A DNA stretch of 64,000 bases from positions 32,663 through 96,662 of the forward strand of contig ONNV01000001.1 of NCBI GenBank assembly GCA_900319225.1, written 5' to 3'. The stretch is from an uncultured Prevotellaceae bacterium. GTDB taxonomy: Bacteria > Bacteroidota > Bacteroidia > Bacteroidales > Bacteroidaceae. Positions 8,325 through 16,540 of this stretch are shown here, in pieces. The position numbers were made by a program, and so were the translations under genes. Numbering within the stretch: the first letter of the stretch is position 1; every line of letters begins with the position of its first letter. The notes beneath the pieces were generated by a model. The model saw nothing but the letters and a program-made list of their open reading frames with translations, had not been told where the DNA came from and searched no databases.

Positions 8325-9398
8325 ATGAGACACTGCAGATTGTTTTTTATTCTTTGTTTGTTGCTGCAGATTTCCTGTAATAAAGGTCCCGACATACTAG
8401 TAGATGTAAAGGAAGTTGATTTCATGAACAAATCTGAAATCATACTTGAGGGTAAGAAGGTTGATATAGAAGTGCTGGGAGTGGGTAATATGATTATATA
8501 TGACTCTCTATTGATATTTTCATCCGACAATCCGGAAGGACAATTGGAGATTTACAGTACAAATACACTGGATTCCTTAGGTTCATTCTGTAAGGTAGGG
8601 GGTGCCAGGAATGAGATGCTGCAAGCCTTTTTCGCTTCAGAGCAGGTTGTTGAAAGGGACGGCCATCAGTATCTGTTCATGATCGATGTTCCCAATATCC
8701 TTAAGGAGTTTGATATAACTGAATCCCTGAAAAGTGGTTCAACGGTATTAAGTGATTCAAAAGAGTGTTTCTCAATTAGAGATGGAGAGTTCGTCATATT
8801 GGGAAATGATTATGACAACAGGCTTGAATTCCTTAGGAACTGGAATTATGACGGGACTGATGTAAAAGAACTGCCGACAAAGTATACCGTTTACAATAAC
8901 GGAAAGGGTAAAGAGATCAAATTATTCAACAGACTGATGAATATTGAGACTCCCAACAAGACAAATGCATATGCGGGAACCCTTATGAAACACCATCATA
9001 AGCAGTTTGTGATTCAGTCTTTTCAAAGGATGGATTACCTGTTGTTTATGGATCTTGATTCAGATAACATTTTTGCCGTTCATCAGAAAGGGTCGGTTTC
9101 ATTCAAAGACACTTATTTGGGTAGCAGAGCCGTTAATCCATTGCATTTTACAGATGGAGCACAATCTTCAGACTACGTGATGTATCTGTATTGGCAAGGA
9201 AAATACACCCAAAAGGAAACAGAAGGCCGTTGGTTCCCGGAATTGCTGGTGTTTGACTGGGAAGGCAATTTTGTTTCAGGATATAAGATGGACAGATGCG
9301 TAACTCGTATTGAGTATGATGAACTGCATTCTCTATTGTTTGGTCTTACAGAAGATGAAGAAGTGGTCGTATACGATATGAGTAATTATCTGCAATAA
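8325..9398 (+). CDS. Beta-propeller lipoprotein, paralogue of the 7203 gene
   Basis: The 357-residue product has a signal peptide and lipobox ending ISC, then the same order of blocks as its neighbour: VDVKEVDFMNKSEIILEG near the N-terminus, GARNEMLQAFFASEQ in the middle and MDLDSDNIFAVHQKGS toward the end. The ATG at 8325 is preferred to the in-frame TTG six bases upstream because it gives a standard lipoprotein signal. The gene has lower GC than the genes around it. Likely surface or periplasmic binding protein; ligand unknown. Confidence 0.8.
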   Translation: MRHCRLFFILCLLLQISCNKGPDILVDVKEVDFMNKSEIILEGKKVDIEVLGVGNMIIYDSLLIFSSDNPEGQLEIYSTNTLDSLGSFCKVGGARNEMLQAFFASEQVVERDGHQYLFMIDVPNILKEFDITESLKSGSTVLSDSKECFSIRDGEFVILGNDYDNRLEFLRNWNYDGTDVKELPTKYTVYNNGKGKEIKLFNRLMNIETPNKTNAYAGTLMKHHHKQFVIQSFQRMDYLLFMDLDSDNIFAVHQKGSVSFKDTYLGSRAVNPLHFTDGAQSSDYVMYLYWQGKYTQKETEGRWFPELLVFDWEGNFVSGYKMDRCVTRIEYDELHSLLFGLTEDEEVVVYDMSNYLQ

Positions 9399-9402
9399 AA
9401 AA

Positions 9403-9489
9403 AGAAAGGGCGGCTGTCACAGCCCCCCAGACTCCCGAAAATTCGAGATATGGTTTGAGAAACCAACCGAATCTTCTCTCCTTGTTTGC
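9403..9489 (-). ncRNA. Predicted small RNA A
   Basis: On the minus strand TTG (9522-9524), a 19-base spacer and TATCTTTG (9495-9502) form a promoter. The transcript would start at GCAAACAAGGAGAG, form a hairpin TGGTTT-CTC-AAACCA, and end at the GGCTG/CAGCC hairpin (9412-9424) followed by a T-rich tail. The first part matches small RNA C at 15111-15222, including the hairpin with changed but still paired bases. It has no convincing reading frame. No experimental support is available here. Confidence 0.55.
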
Positions 9490-9552
9490 GGTGGCAAAGA
9501 TATATTAAATCAGAATTAAAACAAGCGGATTAACAATTTTTTATCAGAAATC

Positions 9553-9670
9553 AAAAAAGGCCCGCACATCTCGTGCCAGCCCTCCCTGCGAATCCCCCGT
9601 TCTAGTCAATAGTCCGTTTCCAAGAAGTGTATATGGGGATCCTGTCCTTTTATAATTATTGCTTTATTCG
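9553..9670 (-). ncRNA. Predicted small RNA B
   Basis: A near-consensus -7 element GATATTTG (9677-9684) on the minus strand precedes about 118 bases ending in the imperfect stem GGCTGGCAC/GTGCGGGCC and TTTTTT. The middle holds TTGGAAACGGACTATTGAC, almost the same as a block in small RNA C (15145-15167). Together with small RNA A it accounts for most of the 330-base gene-free stretch 9399-9728. Confidence 0.5.
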
Positions 9671-9728
9671 AGCATGCAAATATCGCTATTGTTTGTATAC
9701 GTTCTCTGTTTTATCTAGTCAATTAATG

Positions 9729-10205
9729 TCAAAAAATCCTATCGTCAGTACGCTGTAGGCAATATTCTAGCAGTGAGCGGGAGGCTTTGAGCACGTCATT
9801 GTAGGTGGTCTCAAAATCTCCTGTATACCAGGGATCTGCAACATCACGGTCAATGCCGGCGAATGACATCATAAGGTGAACCTTGTTTTGCGGATCATCG
9901 GGAATTATATACTTGAGCCAGCGCAGATTCATGCGGTCCATACATATGATAATGTCAAAACGGTCATAGTCTGAGCGTGTTATCTGACGTGCGGTCTTGC
10001 TCTTGTCAAATGGTATGGCGTGCGCATTGAGGCAGCGCTTGGCAGGCGGGTAGATTGAATTGCCTATCTCCTCGGTCGATACGGCCGCGGATTCTACGTA
10101 GAATTGCTCCTCAAGTCCGTTCTGACGTATCAGGTCCTTGAAAATGAACTCTGCCATTGGTGAACGGCATATGTTGCCGTGACATACGAATATGATTTTT
10201 TTCAT
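9729..10205 (-). CDS. Low molecular weight protein-tyrosine phosphatase
   Basis: The 158-residue product has the LMW-PTP P-loop VCHGNICRS at its N-terminus (nucleophile C8, R14) and the general-acid Asp in ADPWY (D124), with the full family length. Such enzymes remove phosphate from tyrosine, in Bacteroidetes often linked to capsule regulation or arsenate reductase-like roles; no capsule genes are nearby. Its start overlaps the stop of the S9 peptidase by four bases, so it is the second gene of that operon. It lies downstream of small RNA B's predicted promoter on the opposite side. Confidence 0.93.
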   Translation of the reverse strand: MKKIIFVCHGNICRSPMAEFIFKDLIRQNGLEEQFYVESAAVSTEEIGNSIYPPAKRCLNAHAIPFDKSKTARQITRSDYDRFDIIICMDRMNLRWLKYIIPDDPQNKVHLMMSFAGIDRDVADPWYTGDFETTYNDVLKASRSLLEYCLQRTDDRIF

Positions 10206-12286
10206 TGATTCATGCAGTTGCGGTAAAAGAATCTGAAAGTGCGTTTCTTAAGGTACTCGCTACCCAGGTCATGGGTGTGGCCGGGCAGATAGAGCTGCTC
10301 AAAATCCTTGTTGTGCTTAACAAGCTCTGATACTACCTGGAGCGTTGATGCGGGATCCACGTTGTCATCCATCTCGCCGTTTATCAGGAACAGTTTGCCC
10401 TCCATTCGCCAGGCGTTGTCAACGTTTGAGTTCTCGGAATACCAGGGGCCGATGGGCCATCCCATCCACTGCTCGTTCCACCATATCTTGTCCATACGGT
10501 TGTCATGGCAGCCGCAAAGCGCTACGGATACCTTGTAGAAATCATTGAAGAACAGCAGGGCGGAGAGTGCGTTCTGTCCTCCTGCCGAATAGCCGTAGAT
10601 ACCCATGTTTGACGTATCCATATAGGGGTATTTCTGCTGGGCTGCCTTTATCCAGAGGATGCGGTCGGGGAACCCGGCGTCCTTGAGGTTACGGTAGGCT
10701 ACGTCCTGGAAACTCTTGGAACGGTTGTCGGTACCCATGCCGTCTATGGTTACCACGATGAATCCCATCTCAACCAGATGGCTGAACCGCTCGTAAGTGC
10801 TGAAATCCTTTGCTACGAATGAGTCATGCGGTCCGGAGTAGATGTACTCCACGACCGGATATTTCTTACTGGGGTCAAGATTCATGGGGCGGTATATATT
10901 GCCCCAGATATCGGTCTTGCCGTCACGGCCTTTGGCGTGAAACACCTCAGGCAGTATGTAGCCTGCGTCAAGCATACCGGTTATATCCTGCTGCTGGAGT
11001 CTGAGCAGAACTTTTCCGTCTTTGGCACTGCGAACCACGCTCTCATACGGCTTGTCCGGACGTGACCAGTTATCTACAAACGCAGTCCAGTCACGGTTGG
11101 GATGTACCTGATGGTTGCCGTCATCGGGAGTGAGGTCAGTTATCTTGCCGCTCTTTATCTCCAGACGCAGCAGATGCTTGTTGTAGGGATCTTCACCCTT
11201 GGATGCCCTGTAACCGTTGGCGTAGAACAGGATGTAACCCTGCTCCTCATCAATACGCTGTATCTCACGTACGTTCCATGAGCCTTTGGTGAGCTGGTGG
11301 ATTGAGCCGTCGGCGGCATCTATCATATAAAGGTGGCGCCAGTCATCACGCTCAGAAATCCAGAGGATATGACGTCCGTCATCCATCCAATGGCGGTAGA
11401 GGTCATTGTAATAGACGAAGGTCTCGGATTTCTCCTCGGCTAGAATACGTGAGGTGCCGTCTGTGTTGATGGCTACAAGCTGGTAAAGCTGATGCCCGCG
11501 CCGGTTATACTCAAAGGTGAAGAAACGGGAATCAGGTGACCATCGGCCCAGTGAGAGCTCATACTGGTTCTGCCAGGGTGTGGTGTCAATGGGAATCTGC
11601 TTGAGTGCAGTTACATCAAACAGGGCTGGGACGGCCTGGGGCAGGGGATCGCCCGGCTTGTCATAGTCCAGCCAGCGGTATTTGGGCTGCACCTGGTCAT
11701 CAGGGCGGGAGTCACGTAGCAGTATCTGGCGCTGTTTGTGCTCCTGTTTGCGCAGGGCCGATATGTATCTGGAGTCAGGTGACCAAAAATATTGCGAATA
11801 ACCATCCTGCTCATTGCCGTCAAAACTCAGCTGGGTCAGTTCTCCGCTCTCTATATTTCGCACCCAGATGTTGTTGTCGCGAACCAGACACTCCCAATTG
11901 CCGTCCGGAGAGCGTGTCCCGGTCTGGGCTCTGCCAGGGTATCCGCCGCCGAATCCACCTCCGAATCCGCCCCATCCGCCGCGCTGGCGCTCAGGTGCAC
12001 GGAATGAATCAAGCGTATCATGGCTCACCTGGGTCTTGGTTAGAGTCTTGAGGTCAACCTTGTAGTATTCAGTACTGTCCTGGCCGGTGGTCTGATAACA
12101 GAATGCGTCAGAACCTCTCCACTGCGGTGTTACAGGACCGTATTTGTCTTTATAGAGGTATTTATAGACATTGTCAGTTGCTTGCTTGTAAAGCTGCTCG
12201 AACGGGTCTTGCTGCTGTGCCATGATGGCTGTTCCGGATGTGGATGACAGCAGTAGGATGGATAGAATTATTCCGTATTTGTTCAT
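10202..12286 (-). CDS. S9 family prolyl peptidase (dipeptidyl peptidase IV type)
   Basis: The 694-residue product has a signal peptide ([20 protein letters not shown]), an N-terminal eight-bladed-propeller-like region (about 60-450) and a C-terminal alpha/beta-hydrolase. The catalytic Ser is S567 in GYSAGGQ, the acid lies in GEMDDNVDP and the His in GHTHDLG. This is the DPP IV family, which removes X-Pro dipeptides in the periplasm. The ATG at 12286 is chosen over an upstream TTG because it starts the signal peptide and because the promoter's -7 element at 12302-12309 leaves no room for the TTG. A Gly/Arg-rich insertion lies near residues 105-125. It forms an operon with the LMW phosphatase. 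Confidence 0.92.
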   Translation of the reverse strand: MNKYGIILSILLLSSTSGTAIMAQQQDPFEQLYKQATDNVYKYLYKDKYGPVTPQWRGSDAFCYQTTGQDSTEYYKVDLKTLTKTQVSHDTLDSFRAPERQRGGWGGFGGGFGGGYPGRAQTGTRSPDGNWECLVRDNNIWVRNIESGELTQLSFDGNEQDGYSQYFWSPDSRYISALRKQEHKQRQILLRDSRPDDQVQPKYRWLDYDKPGDPLPQAVPALFDVTALKQIPIDTTPWQNQYELSLGRWSPDSRFFTFEYNRRGHQLYQLVAINTDGTSRILAEEKSETFVYYNDLYRHWMDDGRHILWISERDDWRHLYMIDAADGSIHQLTKGSWNVREIQRIDEEQGYILFYANGYRASKGEDPYNKHLLRLEIKSGKITDLTPDDGNHQVHPNRDWTAFVDNWSRPDKPYESVVRSAKDGKVLLRLQQQDITGMLDAGYILPEVFHAKGRDGKTDIWGNIYRPMNLDPSKKYPVVEYIYSGPHDSFVAKDFSTYERFSHLVEMGFIVVTIDGMGTDNRSKSFQDVAYRNLKDAGFPDRILWIKAAQQKYPYMDTSNMGIYGYSAGGQNALSALLFFNDFYKVSVALCGCHDNRMDKIWWNEQWMGWPIGPWYSENSNVDNAWRMEGKLFLINGEMDDNVDPASTLQVVSELVKHNKDFEQLYLPGHTHDLGSEYLKKRTFRFFYRNCMNQ

Positions 12287-12301
12287 GAGGATTCTTTTTT
12301 G

Positions 12302-12318
12302 CAAAATTATTAAATTCG
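12302..12318. promoter_or_regulatory. Abutting divergent promoters of the S9 peptidase and pepP
   Basis: TAATTTTG on the minus strand (12302-12309) and TAAATTCG on the plus strand (12311-12318) are one base apart, so the two promoters cannot easily be open at once. Both genes have leaders under about 15 bases. Confidence 0.5.
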
Positions 12319-12325
12319 CACTATT

Positions 12326-14122
12326 ATGTCAAACATGAGAATAGATACATTGCGCCGACTGATGGCCCTCTGGGGATGGGATGCTGCCGTTACGGTAGGT
12401 CAGGATCCCCATAACAGCGAGTATACACCTTTGCGCTGGTGCCAGCGGGAGTTCATATCCGGGTTTACAGGGTCGGCCGGCGTAGTGGTGGTGACAAAGG
12501 ATCACGCAGGTCTTTGGACCGATTCACGTTACTGGATCCAGGCTGAACGTGAGTTACAGGGCACCGGTATTGAACTGCACAGGATGGTATCGGTTGAGGA
12601 TAATGAGTGGATAGAATGGATTGCCCAAAATATCCCGGCCGGCGGAAAGGTGGGCATAGACGGGCTTTGCATGAGCATGAGTGAAGCCAGACAGCTGGAG
12701 TGTGCCATCGGGCCTGCGGGAGGTAAGGTGGTCTCAAGGCCGGATTATCTGGAGGAGATGTGGGCGGACCGTCCGTTGTTGCCTCAAGGTGATGTATGGA
12801 TTCATGAGGATAAATATGCCGGACGCAGCAGGAGTGACAAACTCACGTGGCTCCGTTCTGAACTTGACAAGCGGGGATGCAGGTATATGTTCCTTAGCTG
12901 CCTTGATGAGATAGCATGGCTTCTTAATATAAGGTCAAATGATGTTGAGTACTGTCCGTTCGTGATATCGTTTGCTCTGGTAGGGCCGGAGAGTGTTGAA
13001 CTGTTTGCTGACGTTTCAAAATTCCGTCCGGATGTACGGGCAGAACTTGAATTTTCAAATGTCAGAGTCCATCCATATGCTCAGGTTGGGACATATATCG
13101 GCTCTATGGAGTGTGAGGGCAAGATTTTTATTGATGACAGCACTCTTAACTTTGAGACCGGAACGGCAATTGAGAACCGGTTTGGAAAAGATGGCATGGT
13201 TAGGGGCGGATCTCCCGTTGAATTGGCCAAATCCGTAAAGAATGAGACAGAGATAGAGGGATTCCGCAAGGCTTACCTTCAGGATGGTATAGTGCAGACC
13301 CGTTTCTTTAAGTGGCTGGAGGAGCAGATGGCATCCGGAGCCCGTATCACAGAGTCTGATGCGGCCGATGAACTGCACCGTCTGCGCGCGGCCATGCCGG
13401 ATTTTCTGGATGAGAGTTTTGAGACCATATCGGCCTACGGAAAGAATGCCGCCCTGCCGCATTATGAGACCGTACGTGGCAAGGATGCCGTGCTGGAGCC
13501 CCACGGACTCTATCTGAATGACAGCGGAGCCCATTATAAATATGGTACTACCGATATAACCCGTACCGTACCGCTGGGACCGCTTACTGATCTGGAACGT
13601 GAGGACTATACCCTGGATATGAAAGCTATGATTGGCCTTGCCATGGCTGTGTTCCCTGAGGGTACGCCAGGATGCCGTATTGATGCGATAGCACGCCGTC
13701 CTCTCTGGCAGTCCATGCGTAACTTTGGTCACGGAACCGGACATGGGGTGGGTAATGTGCTGTCCGTACATGAAGGCCCCCAGACCATAAGACAGAATCT
13801 CAAGAACCAGCCGTTACTGCCCGGCATGATTACGTCCGATGAACCCGGAATTTACAGGGAGGGACTGCACGGAATACGTCATGAGAACATGATTCTCTGT
13901 GTGCCGGCCGGAAGCAATGAGTTTGGTAACTGGCTCAGGTTTGAGACCCTTACACTTACATATCTTGATACGGCTCCGCTCATGACTGACCTGATGGACC
14001 GGCAGGAGATAGAGTGGCTTAACGCTTTTAATTCAAGAGTGTTGGATATTTTGACACCTTATCTGAGTGATGATGAGGCGCACTGGCTCGCAGCCAAAAC
14101 CAATTCAGTACGCATTTTTTGA
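12326..14122 (+). CDS. pepP: Xaa-Pro aminopeptidase (M24B, aminopeptidase P)
   Basis: The 598-residue product has two N-terminal creatinase-like domains (about 1-310) and a C-terminal pita-bread domain. All five metal ligands of M24 are visible: D399 and D410 (LNDSGAHYKYGTTDIT), H473 (HGTGHGVG), E506 (SDEPGIY) and E520 (IRHENM). It cleaves the N-terminal residue before proline, in the cytoplasm (no signal peptide). Length is that of the long eukaryote-like APP form common in Bacteroidales. An alternative start is the ATG at 12335. It is divergent from the DPP IV-type gene, so two proline-specific peptidases share one intergenic region. Confidence 0.95.
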   Translation: MSNMRIDTLRRLMALWGWDAAVTVGQDPHNSEYTPLRWCQREFISGFTGSAGVVVVTKDHAGLWTDSRYWIQAERELQGTGIELHRMVSVEDNEWIEWIAQNIPAGGKVGIDGLCMSMSEARQLECAIGPAGGKVVSRPDYLEEMWADRPLLPQGDVWIHEDKYAGRSRSDKLTWLRSELDKRGCRYMFLSCLDEIAWLLNIRSNDVEYCPFVISFALVGPESVELFADVSKFRPDVRAELEFSNVRVHPYAQVGTYIGSMECEGKIFIDDSTLNFETGTAIENRFGKDGMVRGGSPVELAKSVKNETEIEGFRKAYLQDGIVQTRFFKWLEEQMASGARITESDAADELHRLRAAMPDFLDESFETISAYGKNAALPHYETVRGKDAVLEPHGLYLNDSGAHYKYGTTDITRTVPLGPLTDLEREDYTLDMKAMIGLAMAVFPEGTPGCRIDAIARRPLWQSMRNFGHGTGHGVGNVLSVHEGPQTIRQNLKNQPLLPGMITSDEPGIYREGLHGIRHENMILCVPAGSNEFGNWLRFETLTLTYLDTAPLMTDLMDRQEIEWLNAFNSRVLDILTPYLSDDEAHWLAAKTNSVRIF

Positions 14123-14163
14123 TTTTATTAGATTTGTTATATTTATTCAATCGTAGGTTTGAT

Positions 14164-14171
14164 TACCTTTG
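14164..14171 (+). promoter_or_regulatory. -7 element upstream of the 14231 gene
   Basis: TACCTTTG fits TAnnTTTG and would give a leader of about 53 bases. No -33 element at the right distance was found. Confidence 0.4.
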
Positions 14172-14230
14172 TATTGTAACTAACTAATTTATAAGGGGAA
14201 CTATTCTTCTGACATAAACTATCACAACTG

Positions 14231-15046
14231 ATGCATTTACAATCGGTATTTCTTATGATCCCGGCAATCGTGGGGTTCCTGGGCGTTTTATCTTATCTGG
14301 TACTGGCACCCAAAAGTGATTTCTACAGGAAGCAAAAACGCTTTATTACGGTTTTGTCCTGTTTTTTCCTTTTTGCGTCACTGTCATCTGACACTGATTC
14401 AAAAATGATGCTGCATTTTACTCTTTTTGAGCAAGCCTGCGCTCTGGCTCTTGCTCCTTGTTTCATTTCCCTTATTAAGGAGTATGATTCCGATAAGCGT
14501 TACGGACTTCTGTTCAAGCTGTGCTGTATGATACCTATGATTCATCTGGTAGTAGGCATTGAGACTGTTTATGTGGCAGGTTATGATAATTCCGTGAGGA
14601 TCTTTATAGAGTCCCTTACATTTAACGGCCCCATGTTCCCGTATCTTGACAATAACGCGCAAATTGTGGTATATGCCGGCTATACATATATGTTCAAGAC
14701 GTTTGTCCTTGTGAATTTCCTGCTGTTCGTCATAAATATGATGAAGTTTGTGGTAAACGGAGGTTTCAAGATAAGGGAGTCCCTTTCATATCTGTTCAAG
14801 TGCGGTCAGGCAAACGTGGTACGCGTGTTCTATCTTCTGGTTCTGGTATTCTTCCTGATATCAATTCCGGCTCTGATGCTTGGCAAGGGCAGCTATGCAA
14901 ATAATCCCGTCGCCACGTTTGTGGCTTGTGTCATTCAGACATACGTAATAGTCATGATTACCATTACAGGCTTTGCAGGCCGTGTTGAGAGCCAGTCTGT
15001 ATGCGGAATAATCAAATCTGTAAGGAAGAGACGCATTAAGGGCTGA
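14231..15046 (+). CDS. Membrane protein resembling the sensor half of membrane AraC regulators
   Basis: The 271-residue product consists almost entirely of about seven membrane segments and ends in a basic tail (SVRKRRIKG). Its layout matches the N-terminal membrane region of the AraC-type regulators at 21199 and 58216: helix pattern, a GxxxxxxY turn, and a charged cytoplasmic end. Those two proteins continue into an AraC HTH of about 100 residues, whereas this one stops just where the linker would begin. No HTH is found in any frame downstream. It may be a decoy, a partner subunit, or a decayed regulator. It is single-gene, with its own -7 element. Confidence 0.6.
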   Translation: MHLQSVFLMIPAIVGFLGVLSYLVLAPKSDFYRKQKRFITVLSCFFLFASLSSDTDSKMMLHFTLFEQACALALAPCFISLIKEYDSDKRYGLLFKLCCMIPMIHLVVGIETVYVAGYDNSVRIFIESLTFNGPMFPYLDNNAQIVVYAGYTYMFKTFVLVNFLLFVINMMKFVVNGGFKIRESLSYLFKCGQANVVRVFYLLVLVFFLISIPALMLGKGSYANNPVATFVACVIQTYVIVMITITGFAGRVESQSVCGIIKSVRKRRIKG

Positions 15047-15110
15047 TTTCAACGCATATTCACCTTATCAATATAATTGTCATACAGTAGGATTGGATTC
15101 TGCTGAATGA

Positions 15111-15222
15111 AAAAAACAAGAGACTCGCTACACAGCGGGTCTCTCGTTCTCAATAGTCCTTTTCCAATAATTGAAATTTAGATGAACCGGTTTCACAACC
15201 AATCTTCTCTCTCCTTGTTTGC
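15111..15222 (-). ncRNA. Predicted small RNA C
   Basis: On the minus strand TATATTTG (15227-15234) is followed four bases later by GCAAACAAGGAGAG. A GGTT/AACC hairpin comes next, then TTGGAAAAGGACTATTGAG, and a strong terminator: AGAGACTCGCT/AGCGGGTCTCT (10 of 11 pairs, 15119-15144) with a T-rich tail. Its 5' part is shared with small RNA A and its 3' part with small RNA B. A 23-codon GTG frame exists in it but is not kept in copy A. Confidence 0.6.
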
Positions 15223-15261
15223 ATTACAAATATAGAGTCAAATTATCATCGCCCGTATATG

Positions 15262-15275
15262 TTTTAACGTTAAAA
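15262..15275. promoter_or_regulatory. 14-base perfect palindrome, possible operator
   Basis: TTTTAACGTTAAAA is fully self-complementary and lies about 28 bases upstream of the -7 element of small RNA C, next to where its -33 box should be. It may be a repressor or activator site. Chance occurrence is possible. Confidence 0.35.
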
Positions 15276-15430
15276 TGCTGCGCATATCACAATTTTTACG
15301 ATTTGATAGTGTGATTTGCTGATTTGACACCAAAAACGGGCATCTTTTTAAGGAATAGGGAACGAATATTAATAATGAGGGGTGATTTGCCGTATTAAAA
15401 TATTGGCAATTTTGTTCAAAAATGGGCGGT

Positions 15431-15463
15431 TTTTGTGGCGAAACAGGCCTATTTTGTGGCGAA
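15431..15463. repeat. Two direct TTTTGTGGCGAA repeats 21 bases apart
   Basis: The 12-base sequence occurs at 15431-15442 and 15452-15463. The 21-base period equals two turns of DNA, so a dimeric protein could bind both on one face. It lies just past the terminator of small RNA D, in the 570-base gene-free stretch 15047-15619. The rest of 15276-15430 holds nothing recognised. Confidence 0.4.
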
Positions 15464-15531
15464 TAAAAAGCAGGGAAGCGGGACTTCACAGTTCCGCTTC
15501 CCTTGAAATAAAATCTAATACCATGAAAAAC
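15464..15531 (-). ncRNA. Predicted small RNA D
   Basis: On the minus strand TTTG (15566-15569), a 20-base spacer and TATCTTTG (15538-15545) form a good promoter. The predicted transcript of about 68 bases ends with the perfect 9-bp stem GGGAAGCGG/CCGCTTCCC (15473-15502), a 12-base loop and the tail TGCTTTTTATT. It has no reading frame of note. The sequence after the start (CATGGTATTAGATTTTA) recalls small intergenic transcripts of Bacteroides, but this is from memory and unchecked. Confidence 0.55.
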
Positions 15532-15588
15532 ACGTAGCAAAGATAAGTCCGAGAATTGTTATTTCCAAAAGATGTGGAGTTTTTTTCG

Positions 15589-15596
15589 TAATTTTG
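15589..15596 (+). promoter_or_regulatory. -7 element of the RluA-type gene
   Basis: TAATTTTG fits the consensus, with the ATG 24 bases downstream. It is divergent from the promoter of small RNA D; the two promoters overlap in the region 15545-15589. Confidence 0.55.
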
Positions 15597-15619
15597 CGGC
15601 ATATTATCTGCATTGTGAT

Positions 15620-16540
15620 ATGTACAACAGCAAGAAAGGAAACAGGAGGATTTATACCGCTGATAACATCAAGACCTACAAGGTAGAGGAGGAGACTACA
15701 CTACTTCCTTTCCTTATTCAATCTATGCCTACACTGAGTCGTACTGAGGTTAAGTCCATGCTCAAGTACAAGCATATTGCCATTAAGGGATCTGCAATTA
15801 CACAGTTTGACCATCCGCTCCTTCCTGGTGATGAAGTCCAGATCAATTTCGGCCGTTCTTTCTATAAGTTCAATAATCCTCAGGTAAAGGTGTTGTATGA
15901 GGATAAGTATATGGTTGTCATAGCAAAAGCCTCCGGCCTGCTGTCCGTGGCCAATGACAATGCACGTGAAAAGAATGCTTTCCATATCATGCGTGACTAT
16001 GTACGCCATGACAATCCCGAGGCTGAGCTTTACGTTTGCCACCGTCTGGACCAGTATACATCCGGTATCCTGATATTCTCAAAGGATCAGGAGATGATGC
16101 TTGAGATGCGTTCAAACTGGGATTATTATGTAAAGGAACGCCGTTACGTCTGTGTTACCGAGAATATTCCTGCTAAAACTGAGGATACTATAGAGAGCCT
16201 TCTGACACAGAATGACCGCATGCAGGTCTATTCTACCAATGATGAGGAGAAAGGCCGTTTGGCTGTCACACATTATAAGGTGTTACAGACACGTGGCCGT
16301 TACGCTCTTGTGGATGTAGAGATATTTACCGGTAAGAAGAACCAGATCAGGGTTCATATGTCAGAGATGGGTTGCCCCATTGCGGGTGATATTAAATACG
16401 GTGCAGAGACCAACCCTGCCCGCAGACTGATGCTTCATAACTACAGACTGGCATTCATTCACCCCGTTACAGGTGAACTGATGCGTTTTTCACTGCCAAT
16501 GCCGACAGTATTCCGTAAACTGACTTCTACAGAAAGATGA
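15620..16540 (+). CDS. RluA-family 23S rRNA/tRNA pseudouridine synthase
   Basis: The 306-residue product has an S4-like N-terminal RNA-binding domain (about 20-85) and the RluA catalytic domain with the HRLD motif (catalytic D144 in CHRLDQYTSGILIF). It isomerises uridine to pseudouridine in RNA in the cytoplasm; which uridine cannot be told from sequence. The ATG at 15620 is chosen because the predicted transcript starts near 15603, which would exclude the in-frame ATG at 15572. Its stop overlaps the start of the flavin reductase gene by four bases. Confidence 0.9.
   Translation: MYNSKKGNRRIYTADNIKTYKVEEETTLLPFLIQSMPTLSRTEVKSMLKYKHIAIKGSAITQFDHPLLPGDEVQINFGRSFYKFNNPQVKVLYEDKYMVVIAKASGLLSVANDNAREKNAFHIMRDYVRHDNPEAELYVCHRLDQYTSGILIFSKDQEMMLEMRSNWDYYVKERRYVCVTENIPAKTEDTIESLLTQNDRMQVYSTNDEEKGRLAVTHYKVLQTRGRYALVDVEIFTGKKNQIRVHMSEMGCPIAGDIKYGAETNPARRLMLHNYRLAFIHPVTGELMRFSLPMPTVFRKLTSTER

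Noticed and set aside
15144-15216. 23-codon peptide in small RNA C behind AAGGAGAGAG
   Set aside because: The GTG start and frame are not kept in small RNA A, while the RNA hairpins are.
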